The notes: generated from the letters alone by a model not told the origin. Shown: positions 51,365 to 60,818, numbered from the stretch's first letter. The stretch: 64,000 bases of DNA from Flavobacterium sp. Sd200 (GCF_009826935.1 NZ_WUMN01000010.1:1-64000), one strand, 5' to 3'. Translations and numbers: made by a program.

Positions 51365-53500
51365 CTATTTTTCATCAAGCAACTGTTGTAGCTTGCCCCT
51401 TTCAGCTTCAGGCAACTGTGGCAGCATAGTTTCAAACAACGGCCTGTAACCTTCCTTTTTAAGCAGCTTTCTAATATTATCCTTACCAAATTTTACAAAC
51501 TGCCATTTGTGGTGCAGGGTAGCGTTTACAAGATTTTGCCAAACTATTGGGTCGGCGCGACCTATGTAAATAAGCTTTGCCAATGCATTTTGCCTAACAT
51601 TACTTTCATATCGTGGTGATGCATACTGCAACAACTCACTATAAAAATCTTCTTTTTTCTCAGGCATATAATCTTTAGCCGAATAAGCCAGGGTAAGCCA
51701 CAATATGCGAAGGTTTTTATCGCTAAAGCCCACCCAGTTGCTACTTTTATTCAATATTTCGGTTTGTCTTGCAGGAAAGCGTTTAAACAGCACATTCAGC
51801 ACTATTTCTTTGGTAATGTATGAATCATCATCCATCAGGCTCATATATTCGTTCTCAAATTCAGCAGGAACATTGGCTACCGTCCTGGCTACAGCCTGAC
51901 GCAAATGGAGGTTGCCGCTTTTCATGGCAAGCCTTACTATTTCTGCCTTATCAGCAAACGGAACCTGCGCCGTTTGAAATATAACCTCTTCTTTAACAGG
52001 ATAAAACTGGTCGCTTTGCAATATTTGCATAAAAATTGGTTTCTTGTCTTCAAAACGTTTATCGTCTAACTCGCCAACTTTTAGATACAGTTGCATAAAC
52101 TGATTTTTTGATAAAATCTCAAGAGCCTCGTCAACCTCAAAACTGCCGGATTGCAGCCATCGTTTTTTAAACAATGCTGTATCATAATCAGAGACCTTAT
52201 TGATTTCTGCCAAAAACTCATCAGTTTCGACATTCTTAAATGCATATTTTTCAAGATATGTTTTTACTGCCTTTTTAAAATTATCGTGCCCTATATTTTC
52301 GCGTAAAACATGCAATGCCCATGCCCCTTTTTGATAAAAAGAAAGAGAACTGGCCTTCTCGTTCATTACCGGTATAGTATCGGTTTTAGAAGCCTGTTGA
52401 AGGCGCTCGGCAATTTGATACATTTCGTAGTTAAAATGATCTTCTCCATAAAGTTCTTTTTCTGCCAGCAGGGCATAATAGGTTGCAAAGCCTTCCTGCA
52501 GCCAGTGGTGCTCTCCGCTTTTCGCTGTTACCATATCGCCAAACCATTGATGGGCAAGTTCATGTGCATTTACATTAATATAAGTACGATCATTAAATCC
52601 GGTTTCGTCTACCACAAAATCCTGCGCAAAAGTGGTCGAGGTCGTGTTTTCCATTCCGGCATACAAAAAGTCGAGCACAGGTACCTGTCGGTATATTCCC
52701 CACGGGTAATTTACGCCAATTTCGCGCTCAATGAAATCAAAAATCCTTTTACTGTCACGGTAGGTAGAATTAAATTTAGAAGCGTCTTCAGGCCTGTAAT
52801 AAAACTCTAAAGGAACACCTGAAGCAGCAACCTGACTTTGATTATCGAACCTTCCAATGGCAAGCATTACAAGGTAGCTGCTCATGGGCTTTTCCATTTG
52901 ATATTGCCATTTTTTTAAACCTCCATTATCCTTTTTATCTTTAAGTATTCCATTAGATAACACAGTGTAACCAGCATTAAAATCAGCAGAAATATTAAAT
53001 ATAACTTTCTCGTTTACATCATCAAAACTCGGTAGCCAATGGCTGGTATATTTACCTTGCCCCTGCGTCCATATCTGCACATCCGTATCAGGCAAACCAT
53101 CCGGTCCGGGAGTAGCCGCATTATTGCATTCAGGGCAATCATACTTTACAAAATAAAGCGTTTGTTTAGGTGTTGCCGTATAAGTAAATTCAAGTGTATT
53201 TGTCCCTTTTTTATATCCTTTAAAAAGCTTTAATACTTTGCCAGTCGATGCCCATCCTGTTTTCTTTTTACCATTAACCTTTACATCTTTGAACAGAATA
53301 TTTTGTGCATCAATATAAATAGTATCGGGTTTAGAGAATACTTCAAAAGTATATTTAACCCTACCCTTAACCTGCTTTTGGGGCACATTAAAAGACAAAG
53401 AAACATCGGCAGTTTTAAAATCTACATTTTTAAGCTGATCTTTTTGTTGTGTAAAACCAACTGATGTGATTAGTAAAACACAAAGTGTATATAGTTTCAT
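51365..53500 (-). CDS. M1-family metallopeptidase (aminopeptidase N-like), exported
   Basis: About 711 residues from ATG 53500, which begins the signal peptide MKLYTLCVLLITSVGFTQQ; an 8-codon extension upstream is less likely. The zinc site is HELAHQWFGDM followed 18 residues later by the third ligand in WLQEGFATYYA. The exopeptidase motif is present as YAGMENTTS in place of GAMEN. The C-terminal helical domain (about 460-700) contains repeated HEAT-like helices. It should remove N-terminal residues from peptides in the periplasm or at the surface. It is transcribed divergently from the patatin gene across a long palindromic element. Confidence 0.9.
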   Translation of the reverse strand: MKLYTLCVLLITSVGFTQQKDQLKNVDFKTADVSLSFNVPQKQVKGRVKYTFEVFSKPDTIYIDAQNILFKDVKVNGKKKTGWASTGKVLKLFKGYKKGTNTLEFTYTATPKQTLYFVKYDCPECNNAATPGPDGLPDTDVQIWTQGQGKYTSHWLPSFDDVNEKVIFNISADFNAGYTVLSNGILKDKKDNGGLKKWQYQMEKPMSSYLVMLAIGRFDNQSQVAASGVPLEFYYRPEDASKFNSTYRDSKRIFDFIEREIGVNYPWGIYRQVPVLDFLYAGMENTTSTTFAQDFVVDETGFNDRTYINVNAHELAHQWFGDMVTAKSGEHHWLQEGFATYYALLAEKELYGEDHFNYEMYQIAERLQQASKTDTIPVMNEKASSLSFYQKGAWALHVLRENIGHDNFKKAVKTYLEKYAFKNVETDEFLAEINKVSDYDTALFKKRWLQSGSFEVDEALEILSKNQFMQLYLKVGELDDKRFEDKKPIFMQILQSDQFYPVKEEVIFQTAQVPFADKAEIVRLAMKSGNLHLRQAVARTVANVPAEFENEYMSLMDDDSYITKEIVLNVLFKRFPARQTEILNKSSNWVGFSDKNLRILWLTLAYSAKDYMPEKKEDFYSELLQYASPRYESNVRQNALAKLIYIGRADPIVWQNLVNATLHHKWQFVKFGKDNIRKLLKKEGYRPLFETMLPQLPEAERGKLQQLLDEK

Positions 53501-53642
53501 AAATGCTGTAAAGTATGTCTGCAAAACTAATCAATTTATTAATCTTAGCCTTTGGCAAAGGTTTCAACATCATTATACCTACTCCCTAAAAATTTGTTAA
53601 GAATATAATTTGCCAAGTAAAAATAAGTGTTTACTTTTCGAT

Positions 53643-53803
53643 GAACTGATTTAAACTTTTTTGATTGAAGCGAGAAACAGGGATTTTTGTTCCAGATTTT
53701 AGCTTTTTTGCACTGCATAGCAACGCTACGGAGTAATAAACAAGGTAAAATATGGGGCAAAAAGACCATTTTGCAGCCAATTGAAAAAAGTTTAAATCAG
53801 TTC
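53643..53803. repeat. 161-bp palindromic element (MITE-like) between divergent genes
   Basis: The ends are 20-bp perfect inverted repeats (GAACTGATTTAAACTTTTTT at 53643-53662 and its complement at 53784-53803). Inside, TTTTTGTTCCAGATTTTA pairs imperfectly with TAAAATATGGGGCAAAAA (about 53690-53763). The whole can fold as one long hairpin with its tip near 53715-53740. It has no ORF. Size and terminal repeats fit a MITE or a structured RNA gene; the patatin promoter must lie in or beside it. Confidence 0.65.
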
Positions 53804-53837
53804 AATTATATCAAACCGCAACAACAAACATATCTTT

Positions 53838-55622
53838 ATGAAAAATATTGCCCTTGCTTTTTCTGGTGGCGGATTTAGGGCTGCTGCCTTTTCGTTAGGC
53901 ACCCTATCCTACTTAAATAAAGCACAGTACAATAACATACCACTGCTCCACAATGTAAAATTTATTGGTTCGGCATCGGGTGGCAGCATTACCAACCTTG
54001 CCTATAGCCTTAGCATTGCTCAAGGTAAAAGCTTTGATGATTTTTACTTTGAGCTTATGGATGCAATGGAAGGCGAAAAACTAATAGCAAAGGCCTTCGA
54101 AATTCTTAAAGATAACAGTTACTGGAAAACACGCGCTCATAAAAACCGGAATCTTATTAATGCTTTTGCCATAGCTTATGATGAAATGCTTTTTAATAAG
54201 GTTGAATTTGGGGCTTTAAATAATACTTATAATGCCGGTAATTGCCATATTGAGCAGGTTTGTGTTAATGCTACCGAATTTGCCAATGGCCTTAGTTTCA
54301 GGTTTCAGTCAAAACATAAAAACCCAGATGCTGGCAGCGGGCTGTTGGGCAACCATTTTATAAATATATCTGACGATACTATTGCAAACAAAATAAAACT
54401 TGGCGATATACTTGCTTCGTCTTCCTGTTTTCCGGGTGGCTTTGAGCCACTTATTTATCCGGATGATTTTATGCACGAAAAACTGGATACCAAAGAACTT
54501 ACAGATGCATTAAACTATCGGGATAATCCTTTTACAAATGAGATAAATCCGGAAGACATTGGAAATGCTAAAGAGCCTAAAGATCAAAAGCAATTTGCAC
54601 TGATGGATGGCGGCATTGCCGATAATCAGGCTATAGGAAGCGTAAACCTTGCGGCAAAGCGAAATAAAGATAACCCATTCGATCTGCTACTGATTACTGA
54701 TGTTTCCAGTTATTTTATAAATGCATACAGTACACCAAAGCAAGTCCGTATTCCGTTAGGCAAATACTCTGTAAGGCAAATAGGTTTTACTACTGCCCTA
54801 TTATTGTTGCTGTTTATAGTCACAGTTCTTGCAGGCATTATTTTAAAATTGGAGTGGTTAAAAACGGTACTTCTTATTGTAGCGGTTATAATTCCCATAC
54901 TTTTTATCCTGCCAAAATTCAGGTACCTCTTTAAGCAGAAAGCAAATGAGGAAGACGGCACCTGGAAGCTCATGGTACTAAACTATGGGCGCTATTTTTT
55001 ACAATTGCCTTTAAACGCTTTGCTGCTCATGCTGTTTACAAGACTTAAATCGGTTTTTTTAATGACTACAGATATTTACCTCAAACAAATTCGCCGTAAA
55101 TACTACGAACAGCTATTTGAAGACGCTTCATCTCCTGAAACGGTTGTTGCCAATGCTATCTACGACCTGAGCAGAATTAAAGATAAGGTAGCCTCGAAAA
55201 AAATTGAAGAAGATGTAAAGGACGAATTGGGATATGATCCTGAAAACCCTGATAAAAAGCCTAAAAACAATTTGCCTGCCCCAAGCCCTATAATAAGGTA
55301 CGTGGCAGAAGAAGCGAGAAAAGCGGCTACTACATTGTGGTTTGATCCTTACCAGCAAAAAGCTATGCTGAAAGAAATTATAGTAGCTACAGGGCAGTTT
55401 ACTACCTGTTATAATTTACTAAAGCACCTGAAAAAAAGGAAAAATCTTCCAACGGACGACACACAAGCAATAGCCCAACTGCAATTACAATTAGAAAAAG
55501 ACTGGAATAACTTTAATAAAGATCCCTTTTGGCTTTTTAATGAAGGACAAAAGAACAGACAGGAGCCGCTGGTATTGTCTGTAATTAAAACAGGAGCTGA
55601 TTATAAAGTAGTTAAATCTTAA
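53838..55622 (+). CDS. Patatin-like phospholipase with membrane segments
   Basis: 594 residues. The N-terminal 290 residues carry the patatin triad elements: oxyanion glycines GGGFRAAAFSLG, the nucleophile Ser in GSASGGS, and the catalytic Asp in MDGGIADNQ. Residues about 310-360 hold two hydrophobic helices (FTTALLLLLFIVTVLAG, TVLLIVAVIIPILFIL), and a further hydrophobic stretch lies near 390-410. The C-terminal 190 residues are soluble and charged. The mixture of lipase head, membrane anchor and long tail is not the standard exported patatin. It lacks a signal peptide, so the lipase part should face the cytoplasm. Confidence 0.88.
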   Translation: MKNIALAFSGGGFRAAAFSLGTLSYLNKAQYNNIPLLHNVKFIGSASGGSITNLAYSLSIAQGKSFDDFYFELMDAMEGEKLIAKAFEILKDNSYWKTRAHKNRNLINAFAIAYDEMLFNKVEFGALNNTYNAGNCHIEQVCVNATEFANGLSFRFQSKHKNPDAGSGLLGNHFINISDDTIANKIKLGDILASSSCFPGGFEPLIYPDDFMHEKLDTKELTDALNYRDNPFTNEINPEDIGNAKEPKDQKQFALMDGGIADNQAIGSVNLAAKRNKDNPFDLLLITDVSSYFINAYSTPKQVRIPLGKYSVRQIGFTTALLLLLFIVTVLAGIILKLEWLKTVLLIVAVIIPILFILPKFRYLFKQKANEEDGTWKLMVLNYGRYFLQLPLNALLLMLFTRLKSVFLMTTDIYLKQIRRKYYEQLFEDASSPETVVANAIYDLSRIKDKVASKKIEEDVKDELGYDPENPDKKPKNNLPAPSPIIRYVAEEARKAATTLWFDPYQQKAMLKEIIVATGQFTTCYNLLKHLKKRKNLPTDDTQAIAQLQLQLEKDWNNFNKDPFWLFNEGQKNRQEPLVLSVIKTGADYKVVKS

Positions 55623-55716
55623 ATAAAAAAGGTAATAAACAGGTAACCATCCGTTAACACAAAACCATTTGTTATTACAGACCTTGCGGTGTTTTTAACC
55701 GCTACAATTAATACAA

Positions 55717-56043
55717 ATGTTCAGTAAAAAAGAATTAAAACTAAGGCAGGAAATAGGCAAAAAGAACATTCAGCTTTGTAAAGAATCAGTAAAGGATATA
55801 GAAGAGCTTTACAACGACCTGAATAACTCATATACCTCAATAGAAAATGTTGCCGAAGATTTTATAAAATTTACCGACACTATAAAAACCAAAGTAGAAG
55901 AAGCCGACATTGAAAAAATGCAGGCATTTGCTAAAAAACTTGCCAAAGTAGACAAGGTTGCCCGTGACGCCGTGCGCGATATTAGGGATATACTGCGCAG
56001 CCAGAAAAAACGACTTAAGGAAGTGCAGCGTGAACTAAACTAA
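55717..56043 (+). CDS. Small coiled-coil protein, unknown
   Basis: 108 residues, very rich in Lys, Glu and Asp, with no hydrophobic membrane segment. Heptad-like spacing (EDFIKFTDTIKTKVEEAD, KLAKVDKVARDAVRDIRDIL) predicts long helices that can form a coiled coil. No family recognised. It follows the patatin gene by 94 nt on the same strand; a short GCGGT/ACCGC hairpin precedes it. Confidence 0.7.
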   Translation: MFSKKELKLRQEIGKKNIQLCKESVKDIEELYNDLNNSYTSIENVAEDFIKFTDTIKTKVEEADIEKMQAFAKKLAKVDKVARDAVRDIRDILRSQKKRLKEVQRELN

Positions 56044-56153
56044 GCATACAGATTTTTTAAAAGAATAGTACGCCCCCGTTATTATTTTAAAACTTTTCTT
56101 ACCAATAGTTTACAACTGTTTCCGTAACTTAGTGTATCTAAAAACAATACGCT

Positions 56154-57431
56154 ATGCCAACCGAAACCACTGTAAAGAAAGTAGCCATTGTTGGCTATAA
56201 CCGCATCCCTTTTGCACGCCAGTTTACCAACTATGCCGAAGCCTCTAATACCGATATGATGGTAGCGGCATTAAACGGGCTTATTGATAAATGTGGTCTT
56301 GCAGGTTTGCAGCTTGGCGAAGTGGCTGGTGGTGCGGTAATAAAACACAGCTGGGAAATAAACCTTATGCGTGAATGTGTTTTACACACTTCTCTTAATC
56401 CTAAAACACCCGCGTGCGATATACAGCAGGCGTGCAATACAGGCCTTGAGGCTGCAATGTATATTGCAAACAAAATAGCTTTAGGACAAATAGATTGCGG
56501 CATAGCAGGCGGTGTAGACAGCACCAGTAATGTACCTTTATATCTGAATGAACATGTGAGGGGATTACTTTTAAAAGCACGGCGCAGTAAAAGCACATGG
56601 GAAGCCATAAAACAGTTCTCTAAGATCGGGCTGAAAGATTTTAGTCCGCTTGCGCCCGCAAATTTAGAGCCCGGCACCGGGCTATCTATGGGTGGCCATA
56701 CCGAATATACCGCTAAATTTTATAACATAACCCGACAGGAACAGGATGCTTTTGCCCTTAGCAGCCATCAAAAAATGGTAGCAGCTACAGACAGTGGCTT
56801 TTTTAACGATATGGTTTCGCCATACTTAGGGCTCACTCAGGACAATAACATGCGAAGGGATACATCTATAGAAAAACTGGCAAAGCTAAAACCTGCGTTT
56901 GACAAAGAAAACGGCACACTTACTGCAGGCAACTCCTCCCCTCTTACAGACGGTGCGTCCTGCCTGCTGCTTGCCAGCGAAGACTGGGCACACGCGCATA
57001 ATTTGCCCATATTAGCCTACATTACTTTTGCCGAAATGGCCGCCATAGAATATATAGAAAGCAAGCAAAACCTATTGCTTGCACCTGTTTATGCCGCACC
57101 ACGAATGCTGCAAAAAGCAGGACTCAAGTTACAGGATTTTGATTTTTATGAAATTCATGAGGCATTTGCAGCACAGGTACTTGCTTTGCTTAAAATTTGG
57201 GAAAGCCAGGAACTGTCTGATGCTTTTGGGATTCCTGCACTTGGCAGCATTGACACCTCTAAGCTTAATGTAAACGGCAGCAGCCTCGCCACCGGGCACC
57301 CTTTTGCTGCTACAGGTGGTCGTGTTATTGCCACGCTTGCCAAACTATTGCACCAAAAAGGCTCCGGAAGAGGGCTAATATCAGTATGTGCCGCAGGTGG
57401 TCAGGGCATGACCATGATACTGGAACGCTGA
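56154..57431 (+). CDS. Acetyl-CoA C-acyltransferase (thiolase, FadI-like)
   Basis: 425 residues. The nucleophilic Cys is in DIQQACNTGLEAAMYIA, and the distal catalytic motifs are YEIHEAFAAQVLAL and SVCAAGGQGMTMILE, with NVNGSSLATGHPFAATGGRV between them. It lengthens or cleaves acyl-CoA. The length, above typical acetoacetyl-CoA thiolases, matches the FadI / long-chain type. It stands alone here without fadJ or fadE partners. It converges with the ABM gene with 21 nt between stops. Confidence 0.9.
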   Translation: MPTETTVKKVAIVGYNRIPFARQFTNYAEASNTDMMVAALNGLIDKCGLAGLQLGEVAGGAVIKHSWEINLMRECVLHTSLNPKTPACDIQQACNTGLEAAMYIANKIALGQIDCGIAGGVDSTSNVPLYLNEHVRGLLLKARRSKSTWEAIKQFSKIGLKDFSPLAPANLEPGTGLSMGGHTEYTAKFYNITRQEQDAFALSSHQKMVAATDSGFFNDMVSPYLGLTQDNNMRRDTSIEKLAKLKPAFDKENGTLTAGNSSPLTDGASCLLLASEDWAHAHNLPILAYITFAEMAAIEYIESKQNLLLAPVYAAPRMLQKAGLKLQDFDFYEIHEAFAAQVLALLKIWESQELSDAFGIPALGSIDTSKLNVNGSSLATGHPFAATGGRVIATLAKLLHQKGSGRGLISVCAAGGQGMTMILER

Positions 57432-57452
57432 TAAATTTTATATTTAATTAAA

Positions 57453-57740
57453 CTAAGCTAACTGATTGGTTATATATACCTTGATTGGTTCTGACAATAA
57501 TGTTTCAGAAGCTGAAAGAAATACCTTTAAATGAGGTGTATCATTATGCTCTTTTAGTTTTTCGGCACTTTCCCATATTTCATGAAATATAAAAACGTTT
57601 TGCTCGTCAGCAGCCTGATGCAGGTTATACTGTAAACAGGCAGCCTCCTGCCTTGATGCCGAAACAAGAGATAATAAGAGTTGCTTTAACTCTTCTTCTT
57701 TACCCGGATGGCTTTTTATAATTGCTGTTAGATTTATCAT
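57453..57740 (-). CDS. ABM-domain protein (putative quinol monooxygenase)
   Basis: 95 residues, a single antibiotic-biosynthesis-monooxygenase (YgiN-like) ferredoxin-like fold: LTAIIKSHPGKEEELKQLL, EEACLQYNLHQ-type core (EAACLQYNLHQ), and NVFIFHEIWESAEKLKEH. Such proteins oxidise or handle quinols without a cofactor. It lies downstream of the flavodoxin-fold reductase on the same strand, an arrangement like mdaB-ygiN in E. coli, so the two probably act on the same quinone. Confidence 0.85.
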   Translation of the reverse strand: MINLTAIIKSHPGKEEELKQLLLSLVSASRQEAACLQYNLHQAADEQNVFIFHEIWESAEKLKEHNDTPHLKVFLSASETLLSEPIKVYITNQLA

Positions 57741-57773
57741 TTTATTATTTGCTTTAAATATTTAATTAAAATA

Positions 57774-57801
57774 ATTCGTAATTCGTAATTCGTAATTCGT
57801 A
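57774..57801. repeat. Four tandem ATTCGTA units
   Basis: Four exact copies of a 7-bp unit just before the stop codon of the reductase (which ends at 57803), in the gap to the ABM gene. Likely slipped-strand tandem repeat. Confidence 0.7.
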
Positions 57802-57802
57802 A

Positions 57803-58393
57803 TTAAACAAAAATCTCTTTTAAATGCTCTTTGTACAAGGTCATGTCATGTGCTATATTGGCATTCTTTTCTACGTCATGAAAATGCATCCCCGGTAACG
57901 GCTGCATTCCTGTAAAGGCATTCATACGGTGAAAACCAAATAGCACACCATTGTCTACACTATGCTCATTAAAAAATTCTCCCGGCAGTGTAAAAGCTTC
58001 TTTCGGTGCATTCCATGAGGTAGTAACCATGTATTTGCGCCCGTGCATTGTGCCGCCTGTTCCATAATTAACAGCAGGATTACTTCGCGTACGGCCATCA
58101 CTGTTGTAAATACCTTTTGCATGACCTTCGGTAAAAACCACATCTATATATTTTTTAAAATTGTGCGGTAACTGAAACCACCATATAGGCGTATGGTAAA
58201 TAACTACATCGGCCCATACAAATTTTGCTACTTCTTCGGCAGCATCATAGTCATTGCTAACGTTGGTTACTTTTACTTCAAAATTATCATTATTACTAAA
58301 AAAATCCAGCGTTGCGTCGGTTATTGTTTCATTGTACCTGCCTCCAGAATGACCAAATTCCTGACCACCGTTTATTATGAATATTTTCTTCAT
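57803..58393 (-). CDS. NAD(P)H-dependent quinone oxidoreductase (MdaB-like)
   Basis: 196 residues, a flavodoxin-like fold: KIFIINGGQEFGHSGGRYN at the N-terminus and VIYHTPIWWFQLPHNFKKYID in the middle, as in MdaB/KefF proteins that bind FAD and reduce quinones in two-electron steps. It is divergent from the LysR gene and followed by the ABM gene. This suggests a quinone-stress module under LysR control. The fold is clear; the specific electron acceptor is inferred. Confidence 0.87.
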   Translation of the reverse strand: MKKIFIINGGQEFGHSGGRYNETITDATLDFFSNNDNFEVKVTNVSNDYDAAEEVAKFVWADVVIYHTPIWWFQLPHNFKKYIDVVFTEGHAKGIYNSDGRTRSNPAVNYGTGGTMHGRKYMVTTSWNAPKEAFTLPGEFFNEHSVDNGVLFGFHRMNAFTGMQPLPGMHFHDVEKNANIAHDMTLYKEHLKEIFV

Positions 58394-58464
58394 TGCTATT
58401 GTGCGTTATAATTACAGGAACAAAATTACCATGAGGAAAACTATTATAAAAATAAGTTGTTTTA

Positions 58465-58472
58465 TACATTTG
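58465..58472 (+). promoter_or_regulatory. -7 element of the lysR gene
   Basis: TACATTTG matches TAnnTTTG, about 24 nt before the LysR start at 58496, in the 100-nt divergent space shared with the reductase gene. Confidence 0.55.
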
Positions 58473-58495
58473 CATCATAATTATAATAGATTGTT

Positions 58496-59392
58496 ATGGT
58501 TAATTTAGAATGGTACCGCACTTTCAAGGCTGTTTATAAAACAGGAACACTTACCGGCGCAGCCCAGGAATTGTTTATCTCCCAACCGGGTGTAAGCCTG
58601 CACATCAGTTCATTAGAAAACTACACAGGTTACAAGCTCTTTGACCGTAAAGGCAGGCGCATGGAACCAACTGAGCGAGGAAAAGTGCTGTATAATTTTA
58701 TTACCGAAGCACTGACAAAACTGGAAGAGGCAGAGAAAAACTTTCAGCGCAGTACCGAAAAACATACGCCAACCATTAGTGTGGGCATGTGTTTTGAAAC
58801 GTTTCAAACCACACTCGAGCCCTATATTTCACAACTGCCCTTTAATGTTATAATTCAGTTTGGTGAATATCCTGAAATGGTGAGCAATCTTGAAAAAGGC
58901 ATACTCGACCTTATAATTACTCCGCAAATGGTGCCATCGCCCAGTGTAGTCTATGAATCCTTTAGTTCGGAAACCATAGTATTGGTGGGCGGAAATACAA
59001 CAGATACTAACACTTTTAATGAGTTGCTTGCCACGTATGATTCTGAAAAATTAGAAATTTGGCTTAAAGAAAATAAATGGTATGGCACTACCGGAGATAT
59101 GGAGCACCTGCGCCGTTTTTGGCAGCTTAACTTTAATAAATATCCTGATTTCAGACCAAATTATATTGTACCCAATCTAAACTCTATTATACGTTGTTTG
59201 GGCAGTGGCATAGGTTTGGCAGTAATTCCTGACTTTTTGTGTAAAAAAGAAATTGATAGCGGGCTTATAAAACTTATATGGGAAGGCAGTACAAAACTTA
59301 CAAATACACTCCATTTTGCCTGCCGTAAAAAAACTTTATATGCAGATGAAATAGCTGTTATTAAAAAGATATTTAAGGAGGTTATGGTGTAA
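58496..59392 (+). CDS. LysR-family transcriptional regulator
   Basis: 298 residues. The N-terminal winged HTH is typical: WYRTFKAVYKTGTLTGAAQ then LFISQPGVSLHISSLE. The effector domain occupies about 90-295. It stands divergent from the oxidoreductase gene, the standard layout for a LysR regulator and its target. The probable target is the reductase-ABM pair. It ends within 2 nt of the DUF4834 gene, which converges. Confidence 0.92.
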   Translation: MVNLEWYRTFKAVYKTGTLTGAAQELFISQPGVSLHISSLENYTGYKLFDRKGRRMEPTERGKVLYNFITEALTKLEEAEKNFQRSTEKHTPTISVGMCFETFQTTLEPYISQLPFNVIIQFGEYPEMVSNLEKGILDLIITPQMVPSPSVVYESFSSETIVLVGGNTTDTNTFNELLATYDSEKLEIWLKENKWYGTTGDMEHLRRFWQLNFNKYPDFRPNYIVPNLNSIIRCLGSGIGLAVIPDFLCKKEIDSGLIKLIWEGSTKLTNTLHFACRKKTLYADEIAVIKKIFKEVMV

Positions 59393-59393
59393 A

Positions 59394-59663
59394 TTAATCT
59401 ATTTCCTCAAAATCAATATACTCACCTACTTTCTTTTTTTCTTTAGGGCGTTCACTGGTAGTATCAGCCTGTTGGTGGTTTGCCTGATTATTATAATATT
59501 CCTGTTGTCTTTGTTGTTGCTCATATAGGTTTTCGCCCGCTTTTTTTACTACCTGCTGTATTAAAACAGGGGCAAGTAACCTCAAAAGAAAGCGTATTGC
59601 ATAGTAAGAAAGTATTATTATAAACAGTGTTCTTAAAAAACCGGAAAATGATGCTGTATCCAT
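59394..59663 (-). CDS. DUF4834 small membrane protein
   Basis: About 89 residues from ATG 59663 (MDTASFSGFLRTLF); an ATG two codons earlier is equally possible. A membrane helix (ILSYYAIRFLLRLLAPVLI) is followed by a Gln/Asn-rich stretch and the C-terminal motif KKVGEYIDFEEID, which identifies the DUF4834 family of Bacteroidetes. Function unknown. Converges with lysR. Confidence 0.82.
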   Translation of the reverse strand: MDTASFSGFLRTLFIIILSYYAIRFLLRLLAPVLIQQVVKKAGENLYEQQQRQQEYYNNQANHQQADTTSERPKEKKKVGEYIDFEEID

Positions 59664-59741
59664 TATCATAAAATTTTGTCAAAAATAATCAATCCCCATT
59701 TTTAAATTAAATTGCCGTTCTTAAAATAATAATAAATATAC

Positions 59742-59749
59742 TATTTTTG
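59742..59749 (+). promoter_or_regulatory. -7 element of the transporter-like gene
   Basis: TATTTTTG matches TAnnTTTG, about 40 nt before the ATG at 59789. Confidence 0.5.
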
Positions 59750-59788
59750 AGGGACTGAAAATTTACACAACCAAAAAACGAGCCAAAC

Positions 59789-60805
59789 ATGCCTTTTGAT
59801 TTTAAAAAAATGGTAACTGCCCTGCTTTTAAGCACGGCTGCAGTTCAGGCACAGTACACAGAAGAAATAAATACTAACAGGCCCGGACTATCAATGGGTG
59901 CCTTTGCTGTAGGTAAGACTGTTTTTCAGGTAGAAACGGGCATCAACGGAACTTATGAAGATCATGATGTTTTAAATTATGACTCTAAAGGCATAGCCTT
60001 TGATCTTGCATTGAGGTATGGTGCATTTTTAGAACAACTTGAATTTGTGCTCGATATGCAATACAGGTTTGATCAATATAATGATGCATTATATTCGTAC
60101 AACAGGAACGATTTTAAGAACCTGACATTTGGTGCAAAATATCTGATTTATGATCCTGACAAATATTACACTCCCGAACGAAATGTTATAAGCTGGCATG
60201 CAAGTCACAAATTTAGATGGCGCACACTATTGCCTGCAGTTGCAGTATATGCTGGTCTAAATATTACAGGAAAAAACAATCCATACACATTTACAGATGA
60301 TACATCGAGCCCAAAGGTTATGCTTATTACGCACAACGGCTTTGGAAAATGGATGTGGGTTAACAACTTTATTTATGATAAGATAGGTACCGAATACCCA
60401 AGCTATGGCTGGATAACTACCTTTACACGAGGATTTAACTCGGCATGGTCGGGCTTTTTAGAGTTTCAGGCCTACAAAAGCGATTATTATGCCGATGGTG
60501 TGGCACGAGTGGGAGCTGCATATCTGTTATCTATGAACATGCAGGTAGATGCCTCAATAAGCAGCAACATAAAAAACACTCCTATGCTATTATATGGTGG
60601 TGTTGGTTTTTCATGGCGTTTTGACGGTTTTTATAAAGACGTACTGCTACCAGGAAAAGGTGACAGGGAAAACCTGCTTGAAGAAGACCAAAAAAAACAG
60701 GAAGACGAGAAAGAAAGACGTAAAAAAGAAAGAGAAGAATTATTAGATGAGCCAATAGATGAACCGAGCGGAGATCCTGCCCCTGCTGATCCTTCCAATC
60801 CATAA
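59789..60805 (+). CDS. Exported beta-barrel protein of the 'transporter' (PF13557-like) family
   Basis: 338 residues with a signal peptide (MVTALLLSTAAVQAQ). The start of the mature chain EEINTNRPGLSMGAFAVGKTVFQVETG is the hallmark of the Bacteroidetes outer-membrane group named 'transporter' (phenol-degradation MetA-like). The middle is beta-rich. The last 45 residues are a charged linker (KKQEDEKERRKKEREE) and a Pro/Asp-rich tail (PSGDPAPADPSNP), unusual for a barrel and probably a periplasmic tether. Role not known. The GNAT gene follows after 13 nt on the same strand. Confidence 0.8.
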   Translation: MPFDFKKMVTALLLSTAAVQAQYTEEINTNRPGLSMGAFAVGKTVFQVETGINGTYEDHDVLNYDSKGIAFDLALRYGAFLEQLEFVLDMQYRFDQYNDALYSYNRNDFKNLTFGAKYLIYDPDKYYTPERNVISWHASHKFRWRTLLPAVAVYAGLNITGKNNPYTFTDDTSSPKVMLITHNGFGKWMWVNNFIYDKIGTEYPSYGWITTFTRGFNSAWSGFLEFQAYKSDYYADGVARVGAAYLLSMNMQVDASISSNIKNTPMLLYGGVGFSWRFDGFYKDVLLPGKGDRENLLEEDQKKQEDEKERRKKEREELLDEPIDEPSGDPAPADPSNP

Positions 60806-60818
60806 GAAAAAATAAGAC

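Noticed and set aside
57774..57801. Tandem 7-bp repeats as a CRISPR or regulatory array
   Set aside because: Units are contiguous with no spacers and lie at the end of a coding sequence; simple slippage repeat.
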